The notes below the pieces were generated by a model, which was not told the origin of the DNA, did not search any database, and was given only the letters and a program-made list of their open reading frames with translations. A DNA stretch of 61,583 bases from assembly GCF_009498735.1 (NCBI RefSeq), contig NZ_ML762442.1, forward strand, positions 7,386 through 68,968. The letters run 5' to 3'. Positions 26,208 through 35,504 of the stretch are shown one piece after another. The stretch's first letter is position 1, and every line of letters starts with the position of its first letter. The position numbers and the translations under genes were made by a program. This DNA is from Gracilibacillus oryzae. Its GTDB lineage: Bacteria > Bacillota > Bacilli > Bacillales > Amphibacillaceae.

Positions 26208-26326
26208 CACTCTTCTTATCTTCTAGACTGAGAACAGTCTATTGGAATTAGCACCGGGTCTTCGATCAGACTGGTTGCTGAGACATCACAGGGCCAAATC
26301 CCTCCGCCTCTCTTGATAAGAGATAC
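26208..26326 (-). ncRNA. SAM-I (S-box) riboswitch aptamer
   Basis: Read on the minus strand, the leader shows the S-box consensus in order: CTTATCAAGAGAGGCGGAGG, GGCCCTGTGATG, CTCAGCAACC, GGTGCTAATTCCAA and closing P1 strand AGATAAGAAGAG. P1 pairs TCTTATC with GATAAGA. Ligand binding would favour the downstream terminator and switch off the methyltransferase gene. The interval 26331-26418 upstream is AT-rich and should hold the promoter; a -35/-10 could not be assigned firmly. Confidence 0.95.
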
Positions 26327-26418
26327 TATTAAATTAAATGATTAACTGATTGTTAGTTTAATATAACAAAGAATAAAAAGCAATACTTTTTTAAAAAATT
26401 CTGAATATTCTACTACTA

Positions 26419-27531
26419 TTACTTAACAGCAGCTAAAGTTAACTGGTCACAAACCGTCTGATTCTTGCCATTATGTTTCGCCTTGTACAGCAGTTCATCT
26501 GTTTCATGAAAGAATTCCGATTTTGTAAAGTGCTTTTCAAGTTGTTTTAATCCAATACTTACGGTAATGCAATTGTTAAGTTCACTATGAAACTCATTCG
26601 CAATACGGTGACGCAACTCTTCTAAAATTTGATAGGTTGATTCCAGTGACTTGTTTGTCAGTAATACAGCAAATTCCTCCCCGCCATATCTTGCGGCAAT
26701 ATCTTCTTCTGTTACTTTCTCGGAAATTGCCTGAGCAACCCGCTTTAATACAATATCCCCATTGCTGTGTCCATGCAGATCATTGACTTGCTTAAAATTA
26801 TCAATGTCTATTAAAGCCAGCTGAACTGGCATATCGGAAGTGACACACTGTTCATAGAGAAAATCCAGGTATTCATAAAAAGTTTTATGATTGTATAAAT
26901 TTGTAAGCGGATCAATCTTCGTTAACCTTTCCATCATTGTGCTTTTGACAATTAACTGTTGTTCTTTTTCAATGGCATGATGCAAGTTATCAAGTACTTC
27001 ATTTGCTCTTGATAAAACAATCCGAAAAATAGAATAACTGCCTAATATAACAAATACATAGCAGCTGAATTCATAAATCGTTATCGTATTGCGCATTTCC
27101 GGAATTAAGTATAATGACATAATGGCAATAAGATTAATATAGAGACTGAAGGTCAGCTTCTTTTGATCCAAATATACTAAGATCGCCGCCATTTGCAAAA
27201 TAAACAGAATCTGCAATCCAGGGATTTCCAAATGCGTTACAATCACAGCATATATGAGCAGTGTCCCAGTCAATGTCATGAGAATATGATTGGAAATACC
27301 TCTTATTTTTATTAAATATGTAGTAATCCCCATTAATGCCAATTGAATCGTTGCCGGAATAATCAGCAGATTTAAGAAAAACCCTTCCGAATAATCTGGA
27401 AAAAAGTATACGGTAATAATCCATCCTGTCATATGTCCTGTAATTGATATAAGAAACAGTATCCAATATATAATAAGTATTTTTTCAGTCCACAGTTTGT
27501 TGTTTCTTTCAATATGATTGTAATTGGTCAT
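26419..27531 (-). CDS. Membrane diguanylate cyclase (6TM, GGDEF)
   Basis: A 370-residue protein. Six membrane helices (about 15-180) and a short coiled linker lead to a GGDEF domain (about 205-365) with ARYGGEEF. The I-site position reads TEED, lacking the Arg of RxxD, so product inhibition is not expected. The ATG at 27531 gives better spacing to AAGG than the ATG at 27540. Transcribed alone. It is the third GGDEF gene in the window. Confidence 0.87.
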   Translation of the reverse strand: MTNYNHIERNNKLWTEKILIIYWILFLISITGHMTGWIITVYFFPDYSEGFFLNLLIIPATIQLALMGITTYLIKIRGISNHILMTLTGTLLIYAVIVTHLEIPGLQILFILQMAAILVYLDQKKLTFSLYINLIAIMSLYLIPEMRNTITIYEFSCYVFVILGSYSIFRIVLSRANEVLDNLHHAIEKEQQLIVKSTMMERLTKIDPLTNLYNHKTFYEYLDFLYEQCVTSDMPVQLALIDIDNFKQVNDLHGHSNGDIVLKRVAQAISEKVTEEDIAARYGGEEFAVLLTNKSLESTYQILEELRHRIANEFHSELNNCITVSIGLKQLEKHFTKSEFFHETDELLYKAKHNGKNQTVCDQLTLAAVK

Positions 27532-27811
27532 TTTACCCATCCTTCGTTATTATTCCACTTTATCCATATTATTCGGGACTATCCACCTATCATAATCTTA
27601 TTATGTAGTTTTATAATACCATACAGTAATAAAAAAATGACATTAATAAGCAATAGTTTCGCCGAACTTTCTTCCTATTTTAAGATCAAATGTGGTATTA
27701 TTGCTGGCACAATTTAATATTTTGCTATTAAATACAGCCCATAATGAAATGGACCGTTTTGTTTAACAGGAAAGTGATCGTGGTATATCTTCATAGAAAG
27801 GAAGAATAGTC

Positions 27812-28753
27812 ATGATTACAATATATCAGTCAACAGAAGATGGAAAATTAATAGAACTAGAAGATTTTAAACAAGACAGCTGGATTCATTGTACAGCACC
27901 GACAACGGAAGAAATACTACAGGTTGCTGAGAAATGCAGAATACCTGTAGATTATCTGCAAGATCCCCTTGATTCCGAGGAGTCAGCCAGAATAGAATAT
28001 GATGAAGCAACAGATTGTACGATTATTATCAATGATTTTCCTGTACCTGGCGAGAATGAGGGCCAATTTCTATCCTACACCACCCTTCCCATTGGGATTA
28101 TTATTACCAAATCCTATATTGTGACAGTCTGTCTGAAGGAAGCTCCTTTTCTAAACCAATTGCAGGATAAAATAGTTACCAAGATGAAAAGCAGGCTTGC
28201 ACTACAAATATTATTTGCGGTTTCCACCTTATATCTTCAAAGTCTGGATAAGTTAAACAGACAGCGAATTACGATTGAAAAGAAATTAAAGCAATCTTTA
28301 ACAAATAAGCAGCTCTTTAATCTGCTGGAAATTGAAAAAAGCTTAGTGTATTTTTTAACATCTATCCGTACCAATAATGTGGTGTTAAAGAAAATTCTGA
28401 GGGCTGAATCAATTCCTCTTTATGATGACGATAAGGATTTACTTGAGGATGTCCTGATTGAAAGCACACAGGCAATGGAAACGACGGAATTGTATTCAAG
28501 CATTTTAGATAGTATCACGAACTCCTATTCGTCCCTAATTTCAAATGAAATGAATTATGTGATGAAAACATTAACGCTTTTTACTATCTTTCTGACCTTG
28601 CCTACACTCGTTTTCAGTTTCTTTGGTATGAATGTGGCACTGCCAATAACCAATAACGGGCTATCTGGCTGGTTTATTACGATTATTATTTCTATCGTGC
28701 TTTGCATAGCAGTTGCGTTGTTTTTATGGAGAAAGAAGATATTTAAAAAATAG
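27812..28753 (+). CDS. CorA-family magnesium/divalent cation transporter
   Basis: A 313-residue protein with a large cytoplasmic funnel domain and two C-terminal helices (about 250-275 and 285-308). The selectivity motif GMN occurs between them (FFGMNVALP). It forms homopentameric channels for Mg2+ or related ions; the form resembles B. subtilis YfjQ. AAGGAAG precedes the ATG. The 270-bp upstream gap shows no M-box or other recognisable leader. Confidence 0.9.
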   Translation: MITIYQSTEDGKLIELEDFKQDSWIHCTAPTTEEILQVAEKCRIPVDYLQDPLDSEESARIEYDEATDCTIIINDFPVPGENEGQFLSYTTLPIGIIITKSYIVTVCLKEAPFLNQLQDKIVTKMKSRLALQILFAVSTLYLQSLDKLNRQRITIEKKLKQSLTNKQLFNLLEIEKSLVYFLTSIRTNNVVLKKILRAESIPLYDDDKDLLEDVLIESTQAMETTELYSSILDSITNSYSSLISNEMNYVMKTLTLFTIFLTLPTLVFSFFGMNVALPITNNGLSGWFITIIISIVLCIAVALFLWRKKIFKK

Positions 28754-28757
28754 ACAG

Positions 28758-28794
28758 AAAATGCCGAGCTCAAATGTATGAGTTCGGCATTTTT
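28758..28794. terminator. Bidirectional terminator between corA and C45 hydrolase
   Basis: 15-bp stem AAAATGCCGAGCTCA/TGAGTTCGGCATTTT with one wobble and T-runs on both strands. Confidence 0.85.
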
Positions 28795-28812
28795 CAGCTA
28801 CCATCATTTCGT

Positions 28813-29877
28813 TTATTTATTGCTGAACCAGTCAGCTTTTTCAAAATTTAGAAACGGGATTTCTGTATTGACTTCCCCTTCTACTCTATCAATTGCAGTA
28901 TCAATGCCTTCCAGCCATCCACTAAAGTCAAAAACAGCTGGTTTCTGGTCACCGCCAAGGGCAAACCACACTTCTAACTGTTCTGGAAAATAAAGAGAAG
29001 TATGAATTGTGCCTGCCCAGTTTTTGTACAGATCGGAAAACAAGCCTTTATCTGTATCATTTAACAGATGATAGGCTTCCTCCCCATTCAATCCCTTCGA
29101 ATAATTGGTTTCCATTAAATCCCGTCTTTTTATCGAGTCTTTCAGATAATGTCTGTTTTCTTTTAATTGCAAATCAAAATGATTGGTACAGGTATACCCT
29201 TTCCTGCATTCCACCCCGCGTGGTGATGCTTCTACAACCATTGGTTCCTGCTTCCCGTCATATAGAATATAACTGAAAGATCCACGATGAGGAATTGCTT
29301 TGAGCAACTCTACTGCTTCCTTTGTATCTGCACATTGTTCCAATACAATGCGTGCGATCATGTTACAGACAAATCCATTGCCAGGCCGTTTTCTGTTGAT
29401 AAAGGTATAACCTAGAACAAGTCCTTTCTCATTCATCCCGTCACATCGACCAGTTATCCGCTGGCTGACACCAATCGTTGCATAACCAGCATCAGATGGT
29501 TTATAGAGATTTAGTATGCCATCATATGTTTTCGGATGATAATCATAGTTACGGACAAAATAGTCTTTTCCAATCATAATCGAACAGCCGGATTTCTGGA
29601 TTTTTAACCTGTAGCCGCCAAATTCAAATAATACTTTTTGCCATGACCAGCCCAGTGCATCTTTCAATCCTCTAAACTCGTCCCAAATTTGAGGCGCAAA
29701 TTTCTGATATACCTGTTTTGCTTCTTCTACATCGATCTGAAACAATGGTCTGCGGACTTTCCATTGTCTCTCCCTATTTTTTAAAATGTAAGAGTCTTTT
29801 AATTGTTCTCCCTGCATATAGCCATAATCATAATGAGAACCTCTGAATTGATTGATTTCCGCAAAAATTGTTTTCAT
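28813..29877 (-). CDS. C45-family autoproteolytic acyltransferase/hydrolase
   Basis: A 354-residue Ntn-hydrolase relative of acyl-CoA:6-aminopenicillanate acyltransferase (peptidase family C45). The predicted nucleophile is the Cys of KSGCSIMIG near residue 95, which becomes N-terminal after self-cleavage. VRNYDYHP, GRCDGMNEKGL and the TCTNHF block are typical of the family. Natural substrates in bacilli are unknown (amides, peptides or N-acyl compounds). The ATG at 29877 follows AGAGGTG; the upstream GTG lies within that site. No signal peptide. Confidence 0.8.
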   Translation of the reverse strand: MKTIFAEINQFRGSHYDYGYMQGEQLKDSYILKNRERQWKVRRPLFQIDVEEAKQVYQKFAPQIWDEFRGLKDALGWSWQKVLFEFGGYRLKIQKSGCSIMIGKDYFVRNYDYHPKTYDGILNLYKPSDAGYATIGVSQRITGRCDGMNEKGLVLGYTFINRKRPGNGFVCNMIARIVLEQCADTKEAVELLKAIPHRGSFSYILYDGKQEPMVVEASPRGVECRKGYTCTNHFDLQLKENRHYLKDSIKRRDLMETNYSKGLNGEEAYHLLNDTDKGLFSDLYKNWAGTIHTSLYFPEQLEVWFALGGDQKPAVFDFSGWLEGIDTAIDRVEGEVNTEIPFLNFEKADWFSNK

Positions 29878-30073
29878 GTTGAACACCTCTGCTCTTCTCT
29901 CTGTTTCACTGCCACGTCTCTCGCTGATTCATTTTACCGCTTTTTGTGATCAGATTTCAATTATGTGGTATTTAGTAATTACATAATATGGGAACATTTT
30001 GGTAAGCCTAACAGTTAGCATCAAAATTTCTATTACATATACTGTAAGCAAGAAGAAGGAAAGAGGGTCTAAA

Positions 30074-31183
30074 ATGTGGAAGCTATCTCCTGAATTAAAA
30101 GCCATCAAGCAGGCTCTCAAACAAAACAAACTGCCAAACCATTCTGCTGATCTATCCTATGCAGAGGAGAAGATCGTCAGACAGATTGAAAAAGAAACAG
30201 AAAAACATAATCTGAACAATCTGACAAGAACAGCAGCTTATCTGGATTTTTTCACATCTTTTCCTGAATTGGAGTGGGCTTTTCTTGCCCATATGGTATC
30301 GAGAAATGCCGGCTGGAATATGACCGATTTGAAAGGAACTTTTTTATCTAAACTGTTAACATTAAAACAGCAGGAATATTTCTTTACTTTTCTGGAAAGA
30401 AGCAATTGGCTGATCTTCCAGGACGCTTATCCCCAGCTGCTTCTTTATCAGGAGAGCAAGTTACAACAAAGAAACTTATTTCATCTGCTGCCACAATTCG
30501 GTGTTTCTTCTTTTATGGTAATACTATGGAATCATTATTTACAAACCAAAAATGATAAGATGATCTCTACAGCACTAATAATTAATGAACAGCATTATAT
30601 TGAAAACAGAGTGGTACATCATCCTGATTACCATGCCACGATTTTTGAATCCATTGAATTCAAGTTACAAGAACTGTTGGAATTAAATCAAATTCTTTTC
30701 CCTTCAAAAAGTGAGGAAAATACCAACGTTATCGGCCTATCTGTTCATCATTTTGCTGCTTTGAATGAAAGAATTGAGTTAGGAAAAAAATTATATCAGC
30801 TCCTGTTCGATGAAGAAAACTTTTCAGCGGTATATGATTTTGCCATCAACCATTCTCATACTGGTTCCAGAAACGATTTTTATCCGCAATTATTTAATAC
30901 AGTCTTGGAAGAGACTCCATATGACAACTATCAGATAAGGCTGGAAAGATGTCAGTTACTCGCTGGTACCCATAGATTGTACAGTCCGAGACTCAGAGAT
31001 GCGTGGGGGAATGTGCCGCAATTACCAGCCGATAAAGGGGACTGGTATCAGGATTGGAAAGTGATTAAATTATTGCAATCTGCCAAGCATTCAGTTTTGA
31101 AAGAAAAGATTCGGGATTCCTACTGTGATGGTTTAAAAAAACTGGAACTGGCAGTGCTTGCCAAGAGCACATTAACCAAATGA
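30074..31183 (+). CDS. DUF2515 family protein (YppC-like)
   Basis: A 369-residue soluble protein with family segments NLTRTAAYLDFF, ELEWAFLAHMVSRNAGWNMTDL and LYSPRLRDAWG. Function in bacilli is unknown. The ATG at 30074 follows GGAAAGAGGG; the longer frame from 29999 has no ribosome site. Downstream lies an inverted copy of repeat B. No helper genes adjoin it. Confidence 0.8.
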   Translation: MWKLSPELKAIKQALKQNKLPNHSADLSYAEEKIVRQIEKETEKHNLNNLTRTAAYLDFFTSFPELEWAFLAHMVSRNAGWNMTDLKGTFLSKLLTLKQQEYFFTFLERSNWLIFQDAYPQLLLYQESKLQQRNLFHLLPQFGVSSFMVILWNHYLQTKNDKMISTALIINEQHYIENRVVHHPDYHATIFESIEFKLQELLELNQILFPSKSEENTNVIGLSVHHFAALNERIELGKKLYQLLFDEENFSAVYDFAINHSHTGSRNDFYPQLFNTVLEETPYDNYQIRLERCQLLAGTHRLYSPRLRDAWGNVPQLPADKGDWYQDWKVIKLLQSAKHSVLKEKIRDSYCDGLKKLELAVLAKSTLTK

Positions 31184-31206
31184 TAGTCCTGTTAAAGGTA
31201 AATGAT

Positions 31207-31349
31207 GATCACAGCGCCATCCCCCCCTTCAAGATTCAAGTAACACGAAGAAAGTAAGTGGGGGATAAACAGACGCTAAGCATCCAGATAAGTTTCGCTA
31301 ATGATCAGTGAGGGTACAAAAACCCCCACTGATCAAAGTTTCCCTTTAT
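31207..31349 (-). repeat. Dispersed repeat B, inverted full copy
   Basis: Same elements as the copy at 14538 but on the minus strand: AAACTTTGATCAGTGGGGG, TGTACCCTCACTGATCA (a 14-bp hairpin with one wobble), GCTTAGCGTCTGTTTATCCC, CTTACTTTCTTCGTGTTACT, then GGCGCTGTGATC. The ACAGRCGGTT of the right end is lost. It lies between the DUF2515 gene and a lipoprotein gene. Confidence 0.8.
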
Positions 31350-31450
31350 ATTCGCATTTCGTTTTGAAATGGCCGATACTTATGATAGTTCATATTTACT
31401 TGTAACCTTATGTAAACAATAGCCGTCTATTATAGGGGGTGGACTATTAT

Positions 31451-31990
31451 ATGAAAATGTCTAGATCATTACTTGCACTTGCTTTGTTTTTATCGTTATT
31501 TGGATGCAGCCATAGCACAAATGATACAAAACAGTCTGATACAGAAAATGAACAAATGTACGAAGGTCTTGTAGCAACTGAAAAGACATTGCCTGTTAAT
31601 TTTTACGAGATTGCATTTGAAAGAGAAACAACACCTTTGTTTCAATACTTGATTAGAAAAGTGGTTAATCAGTCAGAATTCGAACAGACATGGGACTTTT
31701 ATGAATTGGAAAACAACATACCGAACGTTAACTTTACCGAGAAAGACGTGTTGTTCATTGGAATTCAGGAGTCCGGAAGTTGTCCCTACACGATAAAAGA
31801 GGTTGAATTAAGCTCTGCAAACAATACGATGACAGTGCCTATATCTTATTTAAAACCACAAGAGGAATGTACTACTGATGCATCACCAAGAACATTTGTC
31901 ATTCAAATTGATAAAGAAAAGTCTAAAAAAGTAGAAAGATTAGTTGTTGTTCAAAGCGGAGCAGAAACGAACATACCCTTAGAAAACTAA
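31451..31990 (+). CDS. Lipoprotein, unknown function
   Basis: A 179-residue secreted lipoprotein: signal peptide with lipobox LFGC (Cys19), a polar linker, then a globular domain with two later cysteines (GSCPY, EECTT) that may pair. The middle repeats short beta strands. No family recognised with certainty. The start at 31451 is taken because GGGGTGG lies 8 bases upstream; the in-frame GTG at 31439 is part of that site. Confidence 0.7.
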   Translation: MKMSRSLLALALFLSLFGCSHSTNDTKQSDTENEQMYEGLVATEKTLPVNFYEIAFERETTPLFQYLIRKVVNQSEFEQTWDFYELENNIPNVNFTEKDVLFIGIQESGSCPYTIKEVELSSANNTMTVPISYLKPQEECTTDASPRTFVIQIDKEKSKKVERLVVVQSGAETNIPLEN

Positions 31991-32055
31991 CGATGGAAAC
32001 CCTGATATTTGTCGGGCTTTCTAAATGTTAATCGAAATATCAACATTGCCAAAAG

Positions 32056-32097
32056 AAAAAGCCTATTCCTATTTTTCATGGAATAAGCTTTTTTTAT
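32056..32097. terminator. Bidirectional terminator
   Basis: AAAAGCCTATTCC/GGAATAAGCTTTT stem with one mismatch and T7 on the plus strand, A-run on the other. It lies between the lipoprotein and convergent HAD genes. A weaker hairpin directly follows the lipoprotein stop. Confidence 0.75.
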
Positions 32098-32098
32098 G

Positions 32099-32800
32099 TT
32101 AGGATTGGAAAAAATCCAACAGTTCTTTTGCATGGTGGAATTCCTCGTCTGGCTTATATGGGCTGTTGGCTGGAATGCTTCTGTTTCTGTGATTCATCCA
32201 TATTGCCTGCCAGCCAGCTTGCTTGGCACCAACCACATCTTTTTCAAAGGAGTCTCCGATATAAACCGTTTGTTCTGGGATACTATTTATTTCTGCTGCT
32301 ACTATATCAAAAATCTCCCGTTTTGGTTTGGCGATTCCATGGGTACCAGAAATAAAAATATGATCTTTTCTGATCCATTTGTCCAGTTGCAACTGGGCTA
32401 TTTTCAGTGCCTGATGGCTCTCCTCTCCATTTGTCAGGATTGCCAGCTGCTTGCCTTGCTGCTTTAGTTCTGTTAATAATTGCTTTATTTCCGGAAAAAG
32501 CGAGATTTTGCGCTGTTCCTCTTTGTATTCCTGATCAAACCGTACAGCCTCCTCTTCATCAATCTGGATCCCAAAATCTTCGAATGCTTTTGTTATTCTG
32601 CCAATCTGCCAGTCTTTAATCGATATTTCTCCCTTTTCACTTTGATCAAAAAGGATCTCACTATACTTGCGGCTTTTTCGGTAGATTTGATCCAACTGCT
32701 CATAAGTCTTGTCACTGTCGATTAATTTTTGGAACGTTCGATGGAAGGATAACGCCTGGTCATATAATGTATCATCAACATCAAAAATAATTGTTTGCAA
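32099..32800 (-). CDS. HAD-superfamily hydrolase
   Basis: A 233-residue HAD phosphatase-like enzyme. Motif I is FDVDDTLYD (nucleophile first Asp), motif II ILTNG, motif III Lys in KPKREIF, motif IV IGDSFEKDVVGAK. Length and cap suggest a small-molecule phosphatase of the YfnB/YjjG type. The probable start is a TTG at 32800 (AAAGGAG nine bases upstream), giving MQTIIFDVDD; the ATG at 32827 lies before that site. Confidence 0.87.
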   Translation of the reverse strand: MQTIIFDVDDTLYDQALSFHRTFQKLIDSDKTYEQLDQIYRKSRKYSEILFDQSEKGEISIKDWQIGRITKAFEDFGIQIDEEEAVRFDQEYKEEQRKISLFPEIKQLLTELKQQGKQLAILTNGEESHQALKIAQLQLDKWIRKDHIFISGTHGIAKPKREIFDIVAAEINSIPEQTVYIGDSFEKDVVGAKQAGWQAIWMNHRNRSIPANSPYKPDEEFHHAKELLDFFQS

Positions 32801-32862
32801 AATTATCTGCTCCTTTCGTTTTATCATCTATATTAACACGATAAATTTTGTCAGCCAGTCAG

Positions 32863-33789
32863 TCAAACTGTCAGCCATTCTGCCAATCTTTCTTTTAATT
32901 CCGGATGAATGGGTTTAGAATGGTTTCTTTGATAGATTTTCTTTATTTCCAGTATGTTCACATCATCTTTTTCTTCTTTCAGTAAGTGATCCATGTCCTC
33001 TATTACATATGTTTTAACATCTGTGTTTACATCTTTTAAACGCTCTAGTTTCCGGTAATCTGATTGGATGTCAGCAGCTCCGGTGATTGCCAGCACAGGG
33101 CAGGAGATTTTTTTCAAGTCTGACAACAAATCATAAGCAAAATGCTCACGCGCCCATTTGGCTGGAAACGGAATACCTTGGACTCTGATCACATCTTTAT
33201 CGGTATTCTTTATTTTTGCAAAAATGCGCTGGTTTTTCTTTTCTGTTCTTTTATCAAGCTGGAAGGTGCGAAACAACCAGCCTGAAAAGTTCTTCTTCGC
33301 TTTCAGTGCTGTAAAAGCTAATTCGCGCTGCCGTGCAGAAGCTTCCTCAAATGTTTCGCCACCACCGCTTAATAAAATGATTCCATCAAGCATCTCCCTT
33401 GCAGCTACTGCTGTTGCGATCATTGTTCCTTCACTATGGCCAAGCAGCATGATTTTTGTTCCTTGGGGCATCGTGTTTCTGGTATATTGAATGGCAGCCT
33501 GCACATCATTAATAGCATCATGCAAGCCTGTTCGCAGATGGTCCCCTTCACTCTTCCCCACCCCGCGTTTGTCATATCTGAATGTAGTAAAACCCTTACT
33601 GATTAAAAAATCCGCTAATTGTTTGTAAATACTAAAGTTCATCCATTTTTGATTGGCATTTCCGTCCCGATCCACTTTACCTGATCCCGGGATAAAAAGA
33701 ATAATCGTATGTTGATCATTTTCTTCAGGTTTATTGATTGTTCCTGAAAGCATAACATCACTCTTAAACTTAATCTCCGTCATTTGCAT
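32863..33789 (-). CDS. Alpha/beta hydrolase (esterase-like)
   Basis: About 308 residues with the alpha/beta-hydrolase fold: oxyanion region IPGSGKVDRDGN, nucleophile elbow LGHSEGT, late Asp in ITGAADIQSD and His in DMDHLLKEE. It resembles serine-aminopeptidase-like/acyl esterases. It overlaps the 3' end of the upstream regulator gene by about 20 bp, so the two are translationally coupled. Three clustered ATGs make the exact start uncertain (33792, 33789 or 33783). Substrate unknown. Confidence 0.83.
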   Translation of the reverse strand: MQMTEIKFKSDVMLSGTINKPEENDQHTIILFIPGSGKVDRDGNANQKWMNFSIYKQLADFLISKGFTTFRYDKRGVGKSEGDHLRTGLHDAINDVQAAIQYTRNTMPQGTKIMLLGHSEGTMIATAVAAREMLDGIILLSGGGETFEEASARQRELAFTALKAKKNFSGWLFRTFQLDKRTEKKNQRIFAKIKNTDKDVIRVQGIPFPAKWAREHFAYDLLSDLKKISCPVLAITGAADIQSDYRKLERLKDVNTDVKTYVIEDMDHLLKEEKDDVNILEIKKIYQRNHSKPIHPELKERLAEWLTV

Positions 33790-34318
33790 CATTTCCTTTC
33801 TCCGGAATGATAATTGTCGTAAATTTTCGTTTTATCCGATCATTATCTGGCTCCAATTGCTGGTATTTTTGATATACGTTCTTTAATTCCTTTATCATCT
33901 CTAGAAACTCCTGATCAGATAAATACATATTCGCCTGTCTAAAGCTGATCCCGTCCTCCACTAAATTGATGTTTCCCTGCTCTAAATAATTACCATAATC
34001 GAGAATGGTGTTGGAGATAAACTGTGTAAATAACTCCAAATGCTCTTCCTTGGACAATTTCTCAAAATGCTCGGGACTGATACTTTCCGTGTTTGGCGCC
34101 AGGCTATAAACCCTTTCAACAGTCCCGCGCTTTTGATTTTCTTCCTGAATCACGAGCATTCCTGCTTGATAAAGATACTTGATATGCCGATAAAGAGTTG
34201 CATGAGGAGTCTTCGGCAAATATTCAGCAAGCTGGGAGGCTGTAAGATATTTGCCCCCAGCCAATGCCTGGATAATCTCAAATCTGACAGGATGCAAGAT
34301 CTTTTTCCAATTTTTCAT
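33770..34318 (-). CDS. Winged-helix transcriptional regulator (ArsR-like HTH)
   Basis: A 182-residue regulator. The DNA-binding domain is N-terminal (HPVRFEIIQALAGGKYLTASQLAEYL, LYRHIKYLYQAGML) and a helical ligand or dimer domain follows. It is encoded just upstream of, and overlapping, the hydrolase gene, which it probably controls together with itself. The ATG at 34318 follows AAAGGTG. Its promoter region borders the 52-bp tandem array to the right. Confidence 0.8.
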   Translation of the reverse strand: MKNWKKILHPVRFEIIQALAGGKYLTASQLAEYLPKTPHATLYRHIKYLYQAGMLVIQEENQKRGTVERVYSLAPNTESISPEHFEKLSKEEHLELFTQFISNTILDYGNYLEQGNINLVEDGISFRQANMYLSDQEFLEMIKELKNVYQKYQQLEPDNDRIKRKFTTIIIPEKGNDANDGD

Positions 34319-34477
34319 TCTGATCACCTTTTTTATTAGTATCTATTTTAATATTAGTATCATTTTTGATATTAATCAAGTGATTTTTTAAATTTAATAT
34401 TATTGTTATGAAATGTTAGGCGAGTGATGAATTGTTGGTGTTTGTTTTAAATGATTACTGGGGAACTCGTATATAAA

Positions 34478-35092
34478 GCGGAAATCTCACACTCTGGCTC
34501 AGGTGATTTCCCGGTTATCTTCTTATTAAGCGGAAATCTTACCCTCTGACTCAAGTGATTTCCCGGTTATCTTCTTTTTAAACGGAAATCTCACACTCTG
34601 GCTCAGGTGATTTCCTCGTTATCTTCTTATTAAGCGGAAATCTCACACTCTGGCTCAGGTGATTTCCTCGTTATCTTCTTATTAAGCGGAAATCTTACCC
34701 TCTGGCTCAAGTGATTTCCTGGTTATCTCCTTATTAAGCGGAAATCTCACCCTCTGAGTCAGGTGATTTCCTGGTTATCTTCTTATTAAGCGGAAATCTT
34801 ACCCTCTGACTCAAGTGATTTCCTGGTTATCTCCTTATTAAGCGGAAATCTCACACTCTGACTCAGGTGATTTCCTCGTTATCTTCTTATTAAGCGGAAA
34901 TCTCACCCTCAGGCTCAGGTGATTTCCTCGTTATCTTCTTATTAAGCGGAAACCTTACCCTCTGGCTCAAGTGATTTCCTGGTTATCTCCTTATTAAGCG
35001 GAAATCTCACCCTCTGAGTCAGGTGATTTCCTGGTTATCTCCTTATTAAGCGGAAATCTTCACCTTAAATCAAGTGATTTCGCGGTTATTAC
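34478..35092. repeat. Tandem array 1: twelve 52-bp units
   Basis: Units start at 34478, 34530, 34582, 34634, 34686, 34738, 34790, 34842, 34894, 34946, 34998 and 35050, with no length change; the last unit is partial and diverged. Each holds GCGGAAATC ... GATTTCC, a 7-bp inverted repeat about 18 bases apart. Two unit types exist, CTCAC..CAGGTG and CTTAC..CAAGTG. C always goes with G and T with A across the stem (12 of 12). Since 52 is not a multiple of 3 the array is not coding. It fills the 820-bp gap between the regulator and a coiled-coil gene. Confidence 0.95.
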
Positions 35093-35131
35093 AAAAAAAT
35101 GAGCAACACCATCATGGCACTGCTCATTCAA
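35092..35131 (-). terminator. Terminator after the coiled-coil gene
   Basis: AATGAGCA/TGCTCATT stem with T7 on the minus strand, just beyond the last unit of tandem array 1. Confidence 0.75.
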
Positions 35132-35139
35132 ACATTATT

Positions 35140-35433
35140 TTAAAAAAATAAATCTTCCTGTTGTGCTTTTATATTGACTACTGCCCGCTTTAATTCATGC
35201 TGGCATTCTTCGACGCGCAACTGTGCATTAAACAATGGTTCCATTGAAGTTCCGCTTCCATTAATTGCTTTGCCGCGGGCATCCTGAATCTGATCCTGCA
35301 CTTCACGCAATTGCTGCTGTAATTGTTGAATTTCTTCGATATCTGCATCGTTCCTTGCCCGGCGAGTGGCGTCCTGAAGCTGTTGGGAGAGCAAATCAAG
35401 CTGTTCAATTTCATGGCCATTTTGAATTGGCAT
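35140..35433 (-). CDS. Small coiled-coil protein, unknown
   Basis: A 97-residue glutamine- and glutamate-rich protein, nearly all heptad pattern (LDLLSQQLQDATRRA, QQLQQQLREVQDQIQ), with a short break at GKAINGSGTS. It is probably a dimeric helical hairpin. The start at 35433 follows GAAAGGAAG. No family recognised. It follows the patatin-like gene on the same strand by about 70 bp. Confidence 0.55.
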   Translation of the reverse strand: MPIQNGHEIEQLDLLSQQLQDATRRARNDADIEEIQQLQQQLREVQDQIQDARGKAINGSGTSMEPLFNAQLRVEECQHELKRAVVNIKAQQEDLFF

Positions 35434-35504
35434 AAGTGATCTTCCTTTCAAAAACATTTCTTCCTTATGTTTTGTAAAAATTCAGAAATTAAACATTAAA
35501 AATA

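Noticed and set aside
34478-35092. CRISPR array
   Set aside because: Units are contiguous 52-mers without unique spacers and no cas genes are near; it is a plain tandem array.
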